Shown: piece by piece, positions 32,263-43,745 of the stretch
Numbering within the stretch: position 1 is the stretch's first letter
Layout: the number at the start of each line of letters is the position of its first letter
NCBI GenBank assembly: GCA_963082975.1
Contig: OY720350.1
Coordinates: 13,238,910-13,302,909 of the forward strand
DNA length: 64,000 nt
DNA from: Labia minor
Taxonomy: Eukaryota > Arthropoda > Insecta > Dermaptera > Spongiphoridae
Reading direction: 5' to 3'
The notes under the pieces: model-generated
What the model was told of the DNA's origin: nothing
Database searches by the model: none
What the model saw: only the letters and a program-made list of their open reading frames with translations
Program-made: the position numbers and the translations under genes

Positions 32263-32695
32263 AATTCATACTTTTTACTTTCTTGCAAGAGATAGTATTG
32301 CTATCATGAAAATTTTGAAGGTCCCTGAGTGATGTTTACTAAGGTTGAGAAAAATATAAATATGTGTGTGTGGACAAGATTACGCAAAAACGGTTTGAGC
32401 TAGAATAATGAAATTTGGTACACGGGCATTATTCAAAATTCGTAATTTTCTATCAACATATGAGAAATGTAGCTCATTTGGAAGAGGACCATTACCTACC
32501 ACGTTTTCATTTTTTTTTTCCTTCTGAACTAATCGTAAAAATAAAGATATATGTTTGATAGTTTTTTACATGATTAAAAATTGTATAAAACTGATATATA
32601 TAGAATTTATTTTAGATTTAATCGCTGAAGGTATTTTTTAAATTTTTTAACACGACTGTCAATCACGCGCTACTTTTCGAAATAATTCTAATAAG
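32263..32695 (+). repeat. dispersed repeat family B, partial copy
   Basis: It starts TACTTTCTTGCAAGAGATAG and continues through AAGGTTGAGAAAAATAT, GAGCTAGAATAATGAAATTT and GAAGAGGACCATTACCTACC. It then runs through AATAAAGATATATGTTTGAT to TCAATCACGCGCTAC, paralleling 35617-36212 in order. No reading frame. Confidence 0.85.
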
Positions 32696-32699
32696 ATGA

Positions 32700-33867
32700 T
32701 TTTGTATTTATTTTCAAAGGTGATTTTATTTTATTTATTTTTTTTTTTTTTAACTATTTTGAATTCATGAACAAACATTTGAAATTATATTATAGATTCT
32801 TAAAGGTTCAAATAATAAATTCTTTTTAATATGTTTATTTACTGATCAAGTTATCATTTTATGAAAATATATGTAATAGAATATTTTTTGGAAATGCTAC
32901 GTGCTTGAAACGTTCGCCGACTGATAATATATGCATCCATCTTTTCTCTCTCTCTCTCTCTTCCTCTCTCTCTCTTTAATCCATATACAAATACTTTCTA
33001 CATATAGATAAATGACACGTTCGAAATAAATAATTGCACTTTCCGCTTGAAATATTATCAGCTATTCTCAAGAGACGATATCAATTACAAGCTTAGATCA
33101 ATGACTGGGATTATTTTTAAATTTATGTTTAATAATAGAAACTGAAATAAAGAAATTCCACTTTGTAAGAAAATTCCCCGTGACCTTGTCAAGGGTGTCG
33201 TTAGAAAATAAAACTCGTTTCAAGTAGGAATTTCACTCTCCTATAAATAACTTAAAAAACATTTACTTTTCTGACTTGCTTATCACATACAATCGTAGCA
33301 GAAATTGATAACAATCATTAAGAGTGGCCATGCATAAGAATAAATGGAGTCATCCACTTGTAATTATTATTTAACTTAGATTAGTTCATCATTTGTATGT
33401 GTAGGTGTCTGTGTAGTGAAAGGGGAATACCAGAGTTAAAAAAATACATAAATTTAATTTTGACAATATTTCTTATTTATTTATCAGAAGAAAAAAATAA
33501 TAATTAAATCATAAAATATTTATTTGTCATTTTTTTCTTTAAGGTAAATATTTTTTTTTTCTTTTAAATAACAAACGATTTTGATAAGGATAAAATTAAA
33601 ATGTTGTAGTTGAACGAACTCATAAAATTAGAAAATTTAATCAGCACGAAACACACGGTTGTGTCTAATGGAGACTTTGTGTTTTGGCAGAGGGGAAATA
33701 CCAAATGGACTTTACTATCCTCTTTATAACGTAATCATGACTTATTTCTCAAATGGGGTTTTTGACTAGAATCTATCTTATCTATTAATTTTAATTTAAA
33801 TGAGTGATATAATAAAATAAATAATATAATTATAGAATTTTTTTTTTTTTTTTTGGTCAAAATATTA
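32700..33867. other. AT-rich intergenic DNA, no gene seen
   Basis: It contains a (TC)n tract at about 32946-32976; no coding or RNA feature was recognised. Confidence 0.55.
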
Positions 33868-34430
33868 GTAATAAGTTGACCTGTGACCAGGCGCAGAACG
33901 ACCGACGGTTTGAAGTAAATTAATTTCCAGCTACAGAAACAATTTCAAATAATTTAAATGTATCTATTAATGCAATAAAAACAGATATGGATATAACGTA
34001 AATATTTTTAATTTTATTTTATTTATAATATATAAGGAGGAGCTGGCTGTGAAGTCATATAATTTTAAATTAAGAAAAAACTAATGAAAATGATTTTTCC
34101 CGAGAATGAACTAATACAAAGTGCATAATTCGTGGAGATAAGTAAAAAATCTCCTCATGTAAAATTTGATGTGAAAATAACCCTCCCCTTTCGAATATAC
34201 ACCAAAAGTTGGTCAATTCATCATACTGATACCTTAAGTAAATATACCAAATTTCATCAAAATCCATTGAGCCGTTCAAACTGTACACATCTATACGGAC
34301 GGACAGACGGACGGACAGACATCATGCTAAAGTGCATGATTCGTGGAGATATGTAAAAATTTCCACATGTGAAATTTGATGTGAAAACAATACCTCCCTT
34401 ACTATCGTCGGTCGGTAAAAAGTAACAAAT
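33868..34430 (+). repeat. dispersed repeat family A, long form
   Basis: It starts AATAAGTTGACCTGTGACCA, passes the CCGACGGTTTGAAGTAAATT and AGCTGGCTGTGAAGTCATAT segments, then a first hairpin segment near 34133. After this come ACACCAAAAGTTGGTCAATT, the CATCAAAATCCATTGAGCCG block and a GGACGGACAGACGGACGG run. A second hairpin segment follows and it ends ATCGTCGGTCGGTAAAAA. The duplicated hairpin shows that the long form is the short form plus the 1.7-kb-type segment. Confidence 0.88.
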
Positions 34431-35616
34431 TTTACAATTTTTTAATTATTTTTATTACTATTGTTAAATGAGTTTTCCAAAAATGACCCAATAAAAATTT
34501 GTTTCCTAAAATGGTATAAATAAATTTAAATATCTTGATTTTCATTTCAAGATGAAAAATATATTCAAATTTACTTGATAAAATATTTGATTATTTCATT
34601 ATGGATGACGTAATTTGTGACGTCACTTAAATTTACTATATTAAATTAAGAAAATAATAATAAGTTGATTTTTCTCGAGGCTAAAACCAATACAGATCGA
34701 TTTTTCTCTATAAATATTTTCTTTGGTGTGAATTTCAAAAAAATACTTAGAGTCGTTTAATATGTCAAAAATATACAAATATATATAATATATATACAAT
34801 TTTTGCTAGTTAATAATATAAGGTAAATGTTTTTGAAATTATTTCTAATATTGTGCATATTAATATGCAAATATTTTTTTATCAATTTTTTTTATTTTTT
34901 TTTTAAACAATATAATTTCCTTTATTTCATTAATTGAAAAAAAAAAAAAATTCTTAATTTATTGCCATGATTGTATAATGTATTTTTTTTTCTTTTCTCT
35001 TGGAGACAGATAATTTATCAATTTCTTCTAATAATTATTTCTATTCTTTGACAATAGATTTTATAGGGGATTGTCTTTTTATATAAAAATGAATTGTTTT
35101 GATAGAGATTGAATTTGTAGAGGTAATTGGTTTTTGATAGTGCCTTTGATGAAGCGTTCTATGTAAATCTGCTACTTGGAATGACCAGCACATTCCACAC
35201 CGATTTGAATCTGTCACGAGCAAAAGCAAACGACCCAGCTGCTAACTTCCATTTAATATTAAAAATGCTTTCAATATTAATAAAAGATTCGATTACCTCA
35301 TATAAACAGTTTGTTTGATCAGACGGTGATGACGTCATTCCAACTGAGAAAATAGAACCAGCTTATCAGAATAGGAGAGGGAAATTTTCATTTAAAATAA
35401 GCCAATGAAGCATTTTAACAAGAGAAATCGAATCTATTAATTTAAAATTAACATGGCTAGCAAAAGAGTTAATTTCATTTATTTAAAAAAAAATACAAAA
35501 AAAAATATTGCATATTAATTTCATTAATGAGTAGGGAGTTGGTTACAATTCATTTTAATTTGATAAAATTAGATGAGAATTGTTATTTAAAAGAATGAGT
35601 ATAACCAATTTTTACT
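34431..35616. other. AT-rich DNA with a diverged family A-like segment at 34600-34720
   Basis: ATGGATGACGTAATTTGTGA and TTTTTCTCGAGGCTAAAACC at 34600-34692 resemble the middle of family A. The remainder is AT-rich; no gene seen. Confidence 0.55.
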
Positions 35617-36212
35617 ATCTCGCTAGAGATAGTATTGCGATCACGAAAATTTTCGATGTTGAGATTTTGATGTTTTTATACGTTTTGAAGGTTCATGAAT
35701 CATTTTCACAAGGTTGAGAAAAATATCTGTCTCTCTCTCTCTCTCTGTGTGTGTGTGAACGAGATTAAACAGTTTGAGCTAGAATCATGAAATATGGTAC
35801 ATGGGCATTATTCAAAATTTGTAGTTTTCTATCAACTTTTGAGAATTTTATTTCAATAGGAAGAGGGTCATTACTTACAACGATTTGATTTTTTTCCTCT
35901 AAAATGCCCGTAAAAATAAAGATAAATGTTTGATTGTTTTTCTCATGATTGAAAATTGTATAAAACTGCTATATATAGAATTTCAGCTTGATTGAATCGC
36001 TGAAAGTACCGGAATTAATTTTTTAACACTGCAAATCTCACGCGCCAACACGTGACTTGGTGCCATCAAAGATCCAAACATGCGCTGGTTTAATAAATAT
36101 TATTTATTAATTTTAATTTATAATTTGTAATTAATTAAATTTAATTTAAATATAATATATGTTATTTAATCCAATTCAAATTGCGAATTAATCGATTGGA
36201 GACACTCCAGCA
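35617..36212 (+). repeat. dispersed repeat family B, longest copy
   Basis: It opens with the hairpin CTATCTCGCTAGAGATAG (7-bp stem) and holds (CT)n(GT)n at about 35730-35757. It continues through AAAATTGTATAAAACTGCTA and CACGCGCCAACACGTGACTT, and ends near GGAGACACTCCAG. The end is matched at 49.9 kb beside a piggyBac relic. No reading frame. Confidence 0.85.
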
Positions 36213-36714
36213 TATTATTTTAACCAATCATTTAAAAATAAATAACACGATTAATATTCAATATTCTAATTTTGATGTTGAAACTCTCGACAATTTCTAA
36301 ATATTTGATTATGGAATTAGTAAATTGTATTATATATACATATTTTCGACAGTAAAAGAAGAGAGAAGGATATTTCGAAGAAATTTAAATCTATAATCTG
36401 AGTTTCTAAAGATATTCTCAAATGAATTATATCTGAATTAGAAAGAACTAAAATTAGATTCTTGAAATTTACTTGACACCCTTTAAATAATTGCTTTATA
36501 ATTTTATTTTAATATCAAAGAATTCATTTGGACAAAAGTCTTAGAGATAAACAACAAATATTAACAAAAACAAAAACATATTATACTTGTGTATAGTTAA
36601 TATCAATGAATTCTTTAAAGTTAAAGATCAAATAAAGAAAATGATTTAATATCCGAATACCTCATAAATGTATTTATTAAAGCTTTTGTGGTTATTTTGA
36701 TAATTATTAAGGGA
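36213..36714. other. AT-rich intergenic DNA, no gene seen
   Basis: Nothing recognised. Confidence 0.6.
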
Positions 36715-36762
36715 ATTTTTATTAAAAGACCACATTATTTGTATAAAATTAAATTAAATAAT

Positions 36763-36805
36763 TGTACAACGTTTCAACTGCTTATTCTGCAGTCGTTTTC
36801 AAGTA
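36763..36805 (-). ncRNA. hammerhead-like stem motif in the Penelope-like end
   Basis: On the minus strand TTGAAAAC is followed by GACTGC, a 7-nt loop, GCAGTT and GAAACGTTGTAC. The layout equals CUGANGA, stem II, GAAA of hammerhead ribozymes, which are known from Penelope-like elements. The C3 and G8 positions are U and A, still complementary. This may be a decayed or variant ribozyme; activity is not evident. Confidence 0.45.
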
Positions 36806-36857
36806 ACCGTACGCTTGCTCCGATTCAAGCGGACTGATGCATGTTGGGACACTTCAC

Positions 36858-36872
36858 CTCTTATATAGGCAG
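36858..36872 (-). promoter_or_regulatory. TATA-box-like site within the Penelope-like end
   Basis: CCTATATAAGAGG on the minus strand is a good TATA match. About 30 bp further on is GCATCAGTCCG, which contains TCAGT, the arthropod initiator core. Position relative to a real start site is not known. Confidence 0.4.
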
Positions 36873-37259
36873 TGATATTGGCGCCAATTTTTGGCTCCAA
36901 TTTTTGCCGCCAATTCTTAATCTCAACATAAAGTCAGCAGCAATTTTCAAAGCAAGCGATTACAATCAAGAAGTATGATAGGCATTATGTCTCAATAATA
37001 AAGATAGTAAATTATTTCCACACAATCAAGATATATATATAAATACACATTAGATTAATTATATTTCATTCAATATGACAAATTTTATTCATCCAACACT
37101 ATGTTCCACATCTTATTGAGTCTATATCCATCCTCTTTATTAATATTATTGGGATGATTATTAATTTCTATAGATTCTTTTATTTTTCTTTTCCACCAAT
37201 TATTTTCAATATGAAGTGTTTTTACATATTATTATATTATATTATTATAGAGACATAAA

Positions 37260-37450
37260 TTTACAATTAATTCTTGATTGAGGGATGATTTCGGTGGTGA
37301 CGCCGGTCAACGTCTTCGACTGGAAAGGGAATGGGAACTGCGCTCGAAGCACACCGACAGACAGGCAGGCCAGGAGGGAGGGAGGGGGGTTGGCGGGTGG
37401 GAGGTGAGGTGAGGTGGCGGAGGGGATCAACATGGCGGCAAATTTTTGCA
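37260..37450. promoter_or_regulatory. G-rich island with a YY1-type site (candidate promoter)
   Basis: Composition switches abruptly to G-rich (GGGAGGGAGGGGGG at about 37376-37389). AACATGGCGGC at 37429-37439 is a full match to the YY1/Pho consensus AAnATGGCGGC. In animals this site is typical just downstream of the start of housekeeping genes. No reading frame is convincing: the ATG of the motif is followed by a stop after a few codons. Function is inferred from motif and composition. Confidence 0.4.
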
Positions 37451-38044
37451 ATCTGTCAAAATTCAATAATTAATATTTAATTAACGATGCACCGTAAAAT
37501 TATATAATAGTAGTGAAAATGAATCTACGTTTCATAATGAATCGATTCGTATAGGTTTTACCTGTTGTTATGAGGCAAGATTTTTGTTGAACTGTAAAAA
37601 TAAACCGATATTAAAATTAATTAAAAATTTCCATTTAATGATACAAAAAATCAATTTTATTTAGAATTAGAGGGGGGGGGGGAAGAGTAAGAGTAAGGGA
37701 TTGATGGAAAGGCGTCAATGGGTAAAGGACATGATTCCTCCAGATAGAAGAGGGATTTAGAAGAAATCATGAGCTCACGTGAGGGCAGGGACGCCAATCC
37801 CTGAAATAGAATTCTTTTCTACTGGGTTTATAGAAAAGAATCTACTCGCTACCCGGGATATTATTTTTAAATTTATTAAAAATTAATTTTACATTTCATG
37901 AAACTTATTCAATTTTTTTTCTTATTTCTTCATAAATAAAAACAATAAATGATTTCCTTCCTTTTCAAGTAATAATTATGTGATTTTAAGTTATTTATTT
38001 TTGAATATAAAATTTGAAAATAGAAATATAGAAGGAGAAATGTT
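37451..38044. other. intergenic DNA with G-run
   Basis: A G homopolymer and purine-rich DNA at about 37670-37745; otherwise AT-rich; no gene seen. Confidence 0.55.
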
Positions 38045-38047
38045 TCA

Positions 38048-38205
38048 ATGTTAAAATACAATAAGTTGACTTGTGGCCGACAGTTTGAAATAAATTAATT
38101 TCCATAAATATAACATAAATATTTTTAATTTTATTTATAATATATAAGTTGAGCTGACTGTGACGTCATGAAGGGCTGGGTGATGTCATATAATTTTAAA
38201 TTAAG
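38048..38205 (+). repeat. repeat family A, internally deleted copy
   Basis: AATAAGTTGACTTGTGGCCG through to GTCATATAATTTTAAATTAA, with about half of the usual interior missing. It ends where the next copy begins at 38211, so the two copies are in tandem. Confidence 0.85.
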
Positions 38206-38210
38206 ATAAG

Positions 38211-38573
38211 TTGACCTGTGGCCAGGTCCGAACCGACCGACGGTTTGAAGTAAATTAATTTTCCAGCTACAGAAACAATTTCAAATAATTTTAATATCAA
38301 ATAACAATTAATGCAATAAAATACAGATATGGCTATAAAATAAATATTTTTAATTTTATTTTATTTATAATATATATGTAAGACCAGGTTGTGACGTCGT
38401 GAATGGCTGGATGACGTCATATAATTTTAAATTAATAAAAATATAATGAAGATGATTTTTCTCGAGGATAAAACCAATACAAAATGTATTATTCGTGGAG
38501 ATATGTAAAAATCTCCACATGTGAAATTTGGTGTGAAAACAATACCTCTCTTACTATCGTCAGTCGGTAAAAA
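38211..38573 (+). repeat. dispersed repeat family A, short form
   Basis: Complete copy from GATAAGTTGACCTGTGGCCA to ATCGTCAGTCGGTAAAAA with the hairpin GTGGAGATATGTAAAAATCT and both TGACGT segments. Confidence 0.9.
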
Positions 38574-38648
38574 TTAACATAAATTAAAATATTTATTAGG
38601 AACAATTTAAAAATTGATATTTAAACACAATGCAATTGGTATTATCAT

Positions 38649-38856
38649 TAGGGTGACCAAACGTCCCGTTTTTCCGGGATTGTCCCGTTTTTGAGTGCTC
38701 TGTCCAAGCGTCCCGAAAAAAGTCTTCGGGACAGCTTATTGTCCCGATTTTTTAAAAATATTTAGGACATTTCGTACTTTTTTTCAAAAAATCAAAAAAA
38801 AAAAAAAAGTTAAACCGTATGTCCCGGTTTGGTTTTTTCGGAATATGGTCACCCTA
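38649..38856. mobile_element. GGTGACC-family MITE (hAT-like)
   Basis: The ends are TAGGGTGACCAAACGTCCCG and, from the right, TAGGGTGACCATATTCCG. The flanks ATTATCAT and ACTATCAA agree at 6 of 8 positions, compatible with an old 8-bp hAT duplication. The interior contains TCCCG repeats and no coding frame beyond a shadow. Confidence 0.78.
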
Positions 38857-40342
38857 ACTATCAATATTATATTTATTATTCAAATTGGTGCTGTCATTTT
38901 CGATTTCAATTCACAAAACTCTCATTAATAATATTTCAAATAATAAATATTGCTTGTTATTATGCGGTAAAGGGGCTTATTTCCTAACAATTATTATTAA
39001 AAAAAATTTAAAATTAAAATTAAAAAAAAAAAACATTTTATTTTTTCGGGCTATAAGGGACAAGAATAAATTCAGGAAATTTAAAAATAAAATTTATGTA
39101 TTTGAAAAAATAATAATATAAATTTAATTTCTTCTTAATTATTATTATTATTATTATTATATTTATAATCTTTGAATATGAAAACAGAAATTATGATATC
39201 ATTTTGTCTGAAACAATTCAAAAGATTGAAAATTCTATAGCAAGACCTTATTCATTTCTTTGCTCAATTTTGGCGCAGTAGTTACTTTTAAGGGCTGTTG
39301 ACGCAACTGGTGGTTGGGGTTTTAATCAAAAAAGTTCTCTTCCGCTGGGCTCGGAATTTCCATTCCCATTCCTATGTTGTTGTTTTTTTTTTCATTCATC
39401 CATTCATTCATTCATTTTAACACTTCATTTCGAGTACAATATTCCCTTCTCTTTCCACAAAGGCCGTATATATTATTACTTTATATCGTTTACGTTAAAG
39501 ATTTAGCCCAGCTGGATCACTGATTACATTTTTCGTCAACCACGATGAATGAGATTAAATTCGCGATTGAATTTTAATGAAATTCGGGTTAATGTTGTTT
39601 TTTTTTTAATCTCTTGTTTAATGCTTTATTCCTTTCTTTTTTTTATAGTTCTCATATTGTTCTACTATTTATTAGCACCGCTGAAAAAAATTTCAAATAT
39701 GTTTGTGTCATCTATTTTGATAATTAAAATTAAAATCTCTCATTTGCGTTGATTTAATGGTTTAAATTGTAAAACAAAAATTAATAATCTTTTAGAATTA
39801 CCCTGACTGAGTTCAAAGAGAAAAAATAATCATCAGATAAATATTACTAAAATATTACTAAATTAAAAGAGAGTAATTGCAAATGAGAGAGAATTATTTT
39901 TTTAATAATCAAAAACTTAAAGGGAACTTGTAATGATTCTAAATAAAGAAAAGCAAATAAATTGTATTAGATTTGAAGTCAAAACAAAAATCAAAGTAAA
40001 TATGTAAAATAATTAAGTAGTAACTGAGATAGAGAGAGAGATTGTTGAAAGTTGGTATTAAATGATATTAAAAATTAAAATGGAAATGAAATTAAGAATA
40101 TATTTTAATGGTATATGAAATTTTTAAAACTCTCGTTTATGTTACTTTATTTAGGTATGTATAAAAATTTCACAAAATTATCAAGTATTATACACTTTAG
40201 GAAGTTGAATTATGAAAGCATCCATGTAATCTGTACAACCCCAAAGGAAAAGGGAGAGAGGCAATTGAGTTCCCCTAGAGTAATAGGCTTTCGTCGTCTC
40301 TTAGGACGTATTATAACACAAGATTAAATTAATTTCTGTTAT

Positions 40343-40380
<38 letters not shown>

Positions 40381-40404
40381 TAAATTAGCAATTCTCGGTA
40401 TTGA
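38857..40404. other. AT-rich intergenic DNA; slightly GC-richer 39240-39560
   Basis: No gene is seen. 39240-39560 has no other copy in the window and a more balanced composition; (AAT)n lies at about 40347-40380. Confidence 0.5.
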
Positions 40405-40645
40405 GATTGATTGAGTGATTCTCAACCACTGTGCCGCGAGATTATGAGGCTCTTAAACATTTCCGACTTTTTTTTCTAAGTTTTTTTCAATTTGGTTCTA
40501 AAAGAAACAAAACAAAAAGGTAAACCGTTTTTGGGACCACTTTTTTTCAATATGGTAAACTTTTACATTTATCTTTTTCTTTGTGTGCCGCCAAATTTTT
40601 AAACCGATAAAAGTGTAACAAAAAGGTTGTGAAACACTGGTCTAT
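40405..40645. mobile_element. hAT-type MITE, relative of the 29.2-kb copy
   Basis: It opens GAGTGATTCTCAACCACTG and closes AGGTTGTGAAACACTG, with the same interior as 29204-29427 (CTTTGTGTGCCGCCAAATTT). No clear target duplication remains. Confidence 0.8.
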
Positions 40646-40715
40646 GGACTCATTAATAAATATATTTAGTATTAAGGATTGTTAATGATAAGGGAAATAA
40701 AAAATAGATAGATAC

Positions 40716-42045
40716 GCTCAGATACTCGTTCAGCCTCTGGGAGAGATCGTTTTCACGACCAATGATATTTCAGTTGCACTCCGAAAATGTGCAAACTGGA
40801 AGGCTCCTGGTCCTGACAGAATTTAAAACTTTTGGTTAAAATAGAATAAAACCTACTATCAGTATTCACACAAGTATCTGTCTATTTTACGAAGGCTCTA
40901 AAAAATCCAGAGATCATACCTTATGAATTAGTAGAAGGTAATACTTGTTTAATTTATAAAAAAAGAAGAAAAAAAAACCAACCAGAAAACTATCGGACAC
41001 TAATTAGTCTATCTGTGATTTATAGAAAATTTACATCTTTGATAAGTAAAATAATATATGACCACTGTGAGACCCATATGATAATTGCAGAGGAGCAGAA
41101 AGTATGTGTTTGTAGATCAATTGTCGATAGATACATTGAAACATTGAAACATGCACAAACCAAAACGAGCAATTTGCATATGGCTTATATGAAATATAGT
41201 CCCTCATGGCTGGCTGATTCAGGTATTTGATATATTATATAAAATCTCTCCATCTATTATAATATGTTTAGAAGCACTTATAAAAAAATGGAAGACCAAC
41301 ATTCACATTAACAACAAAAATATAAGTCAAATACCTATACGACATGGAATGTTTCAAGGAGGCTCGCTTTCATCTATTTGGTTTTGTCTGACGGTGAATC
41401 CTCTCACAGTTCTGCTCAACGCCCAAAAGGAAGGATATAAAATCAAGAGAACTGATAAAGGTTTCCCAATTTAAATTCCTGGATAATCTCAAGATGTTCG
41501 CGGAAAGTCCAAGGGACTTCACTTCTTAATTCCGACAACGAAAAAAATTAGCCAGGATATCAGAATGTCATTTGGTCTGGATAAATGTGCAATCGCCAAC
41601 ATCAAAAAAAAGGGAAATATGAGATATTATGAGAAACAATACTGGGCATCAAAGAGCTTGGACCCGAAGAGAAATATAAATACCTCCAAAATGCTAAAAT
41701 GGAGTAAAGTAATTTAGAAAAGTATTCTCTGAACAATATAAAAAAGCCTGTCAAAAATTTTAAAAACTAAACTATCAGGTAGAAATACTGTTATAGCCAT
41801 AAACACCTGAACTGTCCTCAGCTTGACATATTCTTTTAGAATATTAAAATGATCCGAAACTGACCTAAAGAAACTTGATGGGGTATCAAGGAAATTATTA
41901 AGTTCCACTATTATCTGCATACAAACTCCTCTGTGTACCTAACTAAGAAAGAATATGGAAGAGGATTAATAAATATTTCTAATCTTTGCAGAGTCAAAGT
42001 AAACAGAATGAAAAATAGGCTACTACTAGGCTAGTAATAAATCGG
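40716..42045 (+). pseudogene. R2/R4-superclade non-LTR retrotransposon, decayed
   Basis: Blocks appear in the order of an R2/R4-type RT. They are CANWKAPGPDRI, NTCLIYKKRRKKNQPENYRT with LISLSVIYRKF (about 40950-41050), and RHGMFQGGSLSSIWFCLTVN (about 41340). Next is FKFLDNLKMFAES, where the family has YMDDLK. GLDKCAIANIKK (about 41575) and ELGPEEKYKYLQ follow, and finally LKKLDGVSRKLL and KKEYGRGLINISNLCRVKVN. The catalytic YxDD is mutated to FLDN in this reading and many stops are present. No restriction-like endonuclease motif was found; the element likely stops short at 3'. Confidence 0.8.
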
Positions 42046-42957
42046 CAAATCAACGTTAAAAATAAATTTACAAAATTATTTTTAAAATAAATACCTGTAT
42101 AAATATAGATTGTATATAAAATATCTTATCCCCAGCCCTCCCATCCTTCCTTACCCTTAATAATTCCTTCACCTTTAAAAAGACTCAATAACTCTTTTAA
42201 TCTATTAAAGTTGAGTAATAAATGTCAAACCTTTAAAAGTAGTTAACTTCAGGTGTGAATCGAAAAGTTGTCTCCGTCAAAAACTTTTTCGAAACCCTTT
42301 GAAGTGATTAATAATTAAATTTTATGTGGTTATTATTTCTAAAAATAAATAAATTTCAACTTAATTAGAATTAACAAATTAAAATTGGTCGAAAAACAAT
42401 ATTTACCTAAATTAGAATTTATTCTGATTTTTTTTTGCAAATCTAATGATAGATTCTCAAGTTAAAATTAGATACATAGATTAATAAATTTAAACATAAT
42501 AATTATAATAATATAAAATAAATGGGCTTCATTCATTCTTAAATATGATTTTACCCTTATATCAACAACAAGTATAATAAAATTTATAGACTTTCTTTTT
42601 CTTCAATTGTAAAATTATGTGTGGGTGCAAACATGGTAATAAAATGGTAATTTTTAAATAGTTTTTCTGTAAAATGCAAATTCATTGGCCGTATTGCATG
42701 TATTATTACATTACCCTTTGGAGAGTTCGTTTTGATAAAAATACCCAATAAAAAATCCATCATAATAATTACACAAAGCGAATGCATATTTGTACTAACT
42801 TGGTTGAAAATATCGATTATAGGAATACTAGAAGAGAAGACATGAGAGGAGATGGTAATGTCAAAAAAAACCAATAATTTTCTTTGTATAAACAATCAAC
42901 AAAATAACTTGTATGTATTATTATATGGTATTGATAATTGTATTAATTTTATTAGTA

Positions 42958-42988
<31 letters not shown>

Positions 42989-43098
42989 ATTATATAAGCA
43001 TAAAGACTGCATAATGAAACAGTTAAACAAATGTTGGAATCGTCACGTTCATTCATATAAGACAATTGCTAAAAAATGAATCATGTAATCGAATGAGG
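42046..43098. other. AT-rich intergenic DNA, no gene seen
   Basis: A 103-codon minus-strand frame at 42584-42895 is unlike any family I know and is probably chance. (TA)n lies at 42958-42985. Confidence 0.5.
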
Positions 43099-43099
43099 A

Positions 43100-43745
43100 T
43101 CGCTTGATAGGATGGGACATTGTGCCATGTTTTCGATCCTTTCAAGTACTAATATATTGCCTAATACATGTTTAATAAAATAACGTGGAAATTTCTGAAA
43201 GATATATTAAGAAGTGGAAGCGCGATTGGTGATAATTTAGTGGATAAGGACAGAGAAGAGATGTCTTGGGAGAGAGAAGGCATTCTATTTGATGGAGCAT
43301 GGTCAGTGTAAGATTATTCTTCGGTATGGAGTCGTTCAAAGAGACATCACATGTGATCGATATGACAGTACAAGAATTTCACATCGGTTCTTGATTTTTT
43401 GAATAAGTCAGAGGTTTTTGGGTAAAAAATCATTTTATTGTTCAATGTTACTGGCGAAAAAAATAGGTCATCTAACGGTCAATAAGGTTTTACTGAGTGT
43501 TTATTTGAAGTTAAAGAGAATTAATTATACGAATACACTATGACCTGCTTCAATCAATTAGGACCTATACTGTCAAAAATTGATCAGATTGAAGCAGGCG
43601 ATCGACAAGAAGCCCGAATAGGCCAATAGCAAAGATATTATGTTAAATTAAGACAATGCCATGCTAAGAGAGTTTGGATGAGAGGTTATGTTGCACCTGC
43701 CATATAGTCCAGACCTGACTCCAAAAGATTATAATTTGCAAAATT
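43100..43745 (+). pseudogene. highly decayed mariner transposase
   Basis: Toward the 3' end the frame reads DNA, then REFG*EVMLHLPYSPDLTPKDY, which matches the LGWEVLPHPPYSPDLAPSDY block with the third catalytic aspartate. Upstream it has LKQAIDKKPE equivalent to LKxAIxxKRPE. Stops are frequent and the N-terminal part cannot be followed. It appears much older than the intact mariner, and its text is closest to the same broad group. Confidence 0.65.

Larger units (their letters stand above)
36715..37220 (-). mobile_element. Penelope-like retroelement, 3' end
   Basis: On the minus strand a short frame (about 37215 to 37090) reads LHIENNWWKRKIKESIEINN, then HPNNINKEDGYRLNKMWNIV. This matches the extreme C-terminus of GIY-YIG endonucleases of Penelope-like elements (KEAIEI...P.N.NREDGYxLSxxW). 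Past the stop lies a noncoding end with repeated AATTGGCG/AATTGGAG units and CCTATATAAGAGG, which contains a TATA box. A stem motif GACTGC/GCAGTT ending in GAAACGTTG follows. The RT and most of the endonuclease are missing, as in 5'-truncated insertions. Confidence 0.72.

Noticed and set aside
37245-37466. 73-codon minus-strand frame over the G-rich island
   Set aside because: It is a Pro/Ser-rich translation of a low-complexity G-rich tract, not a credible protein.
42584-42895. 103-codon minus-strand frame
   Set aside because: Composition is typical of chance AT-rich frames and no motif is recognised.
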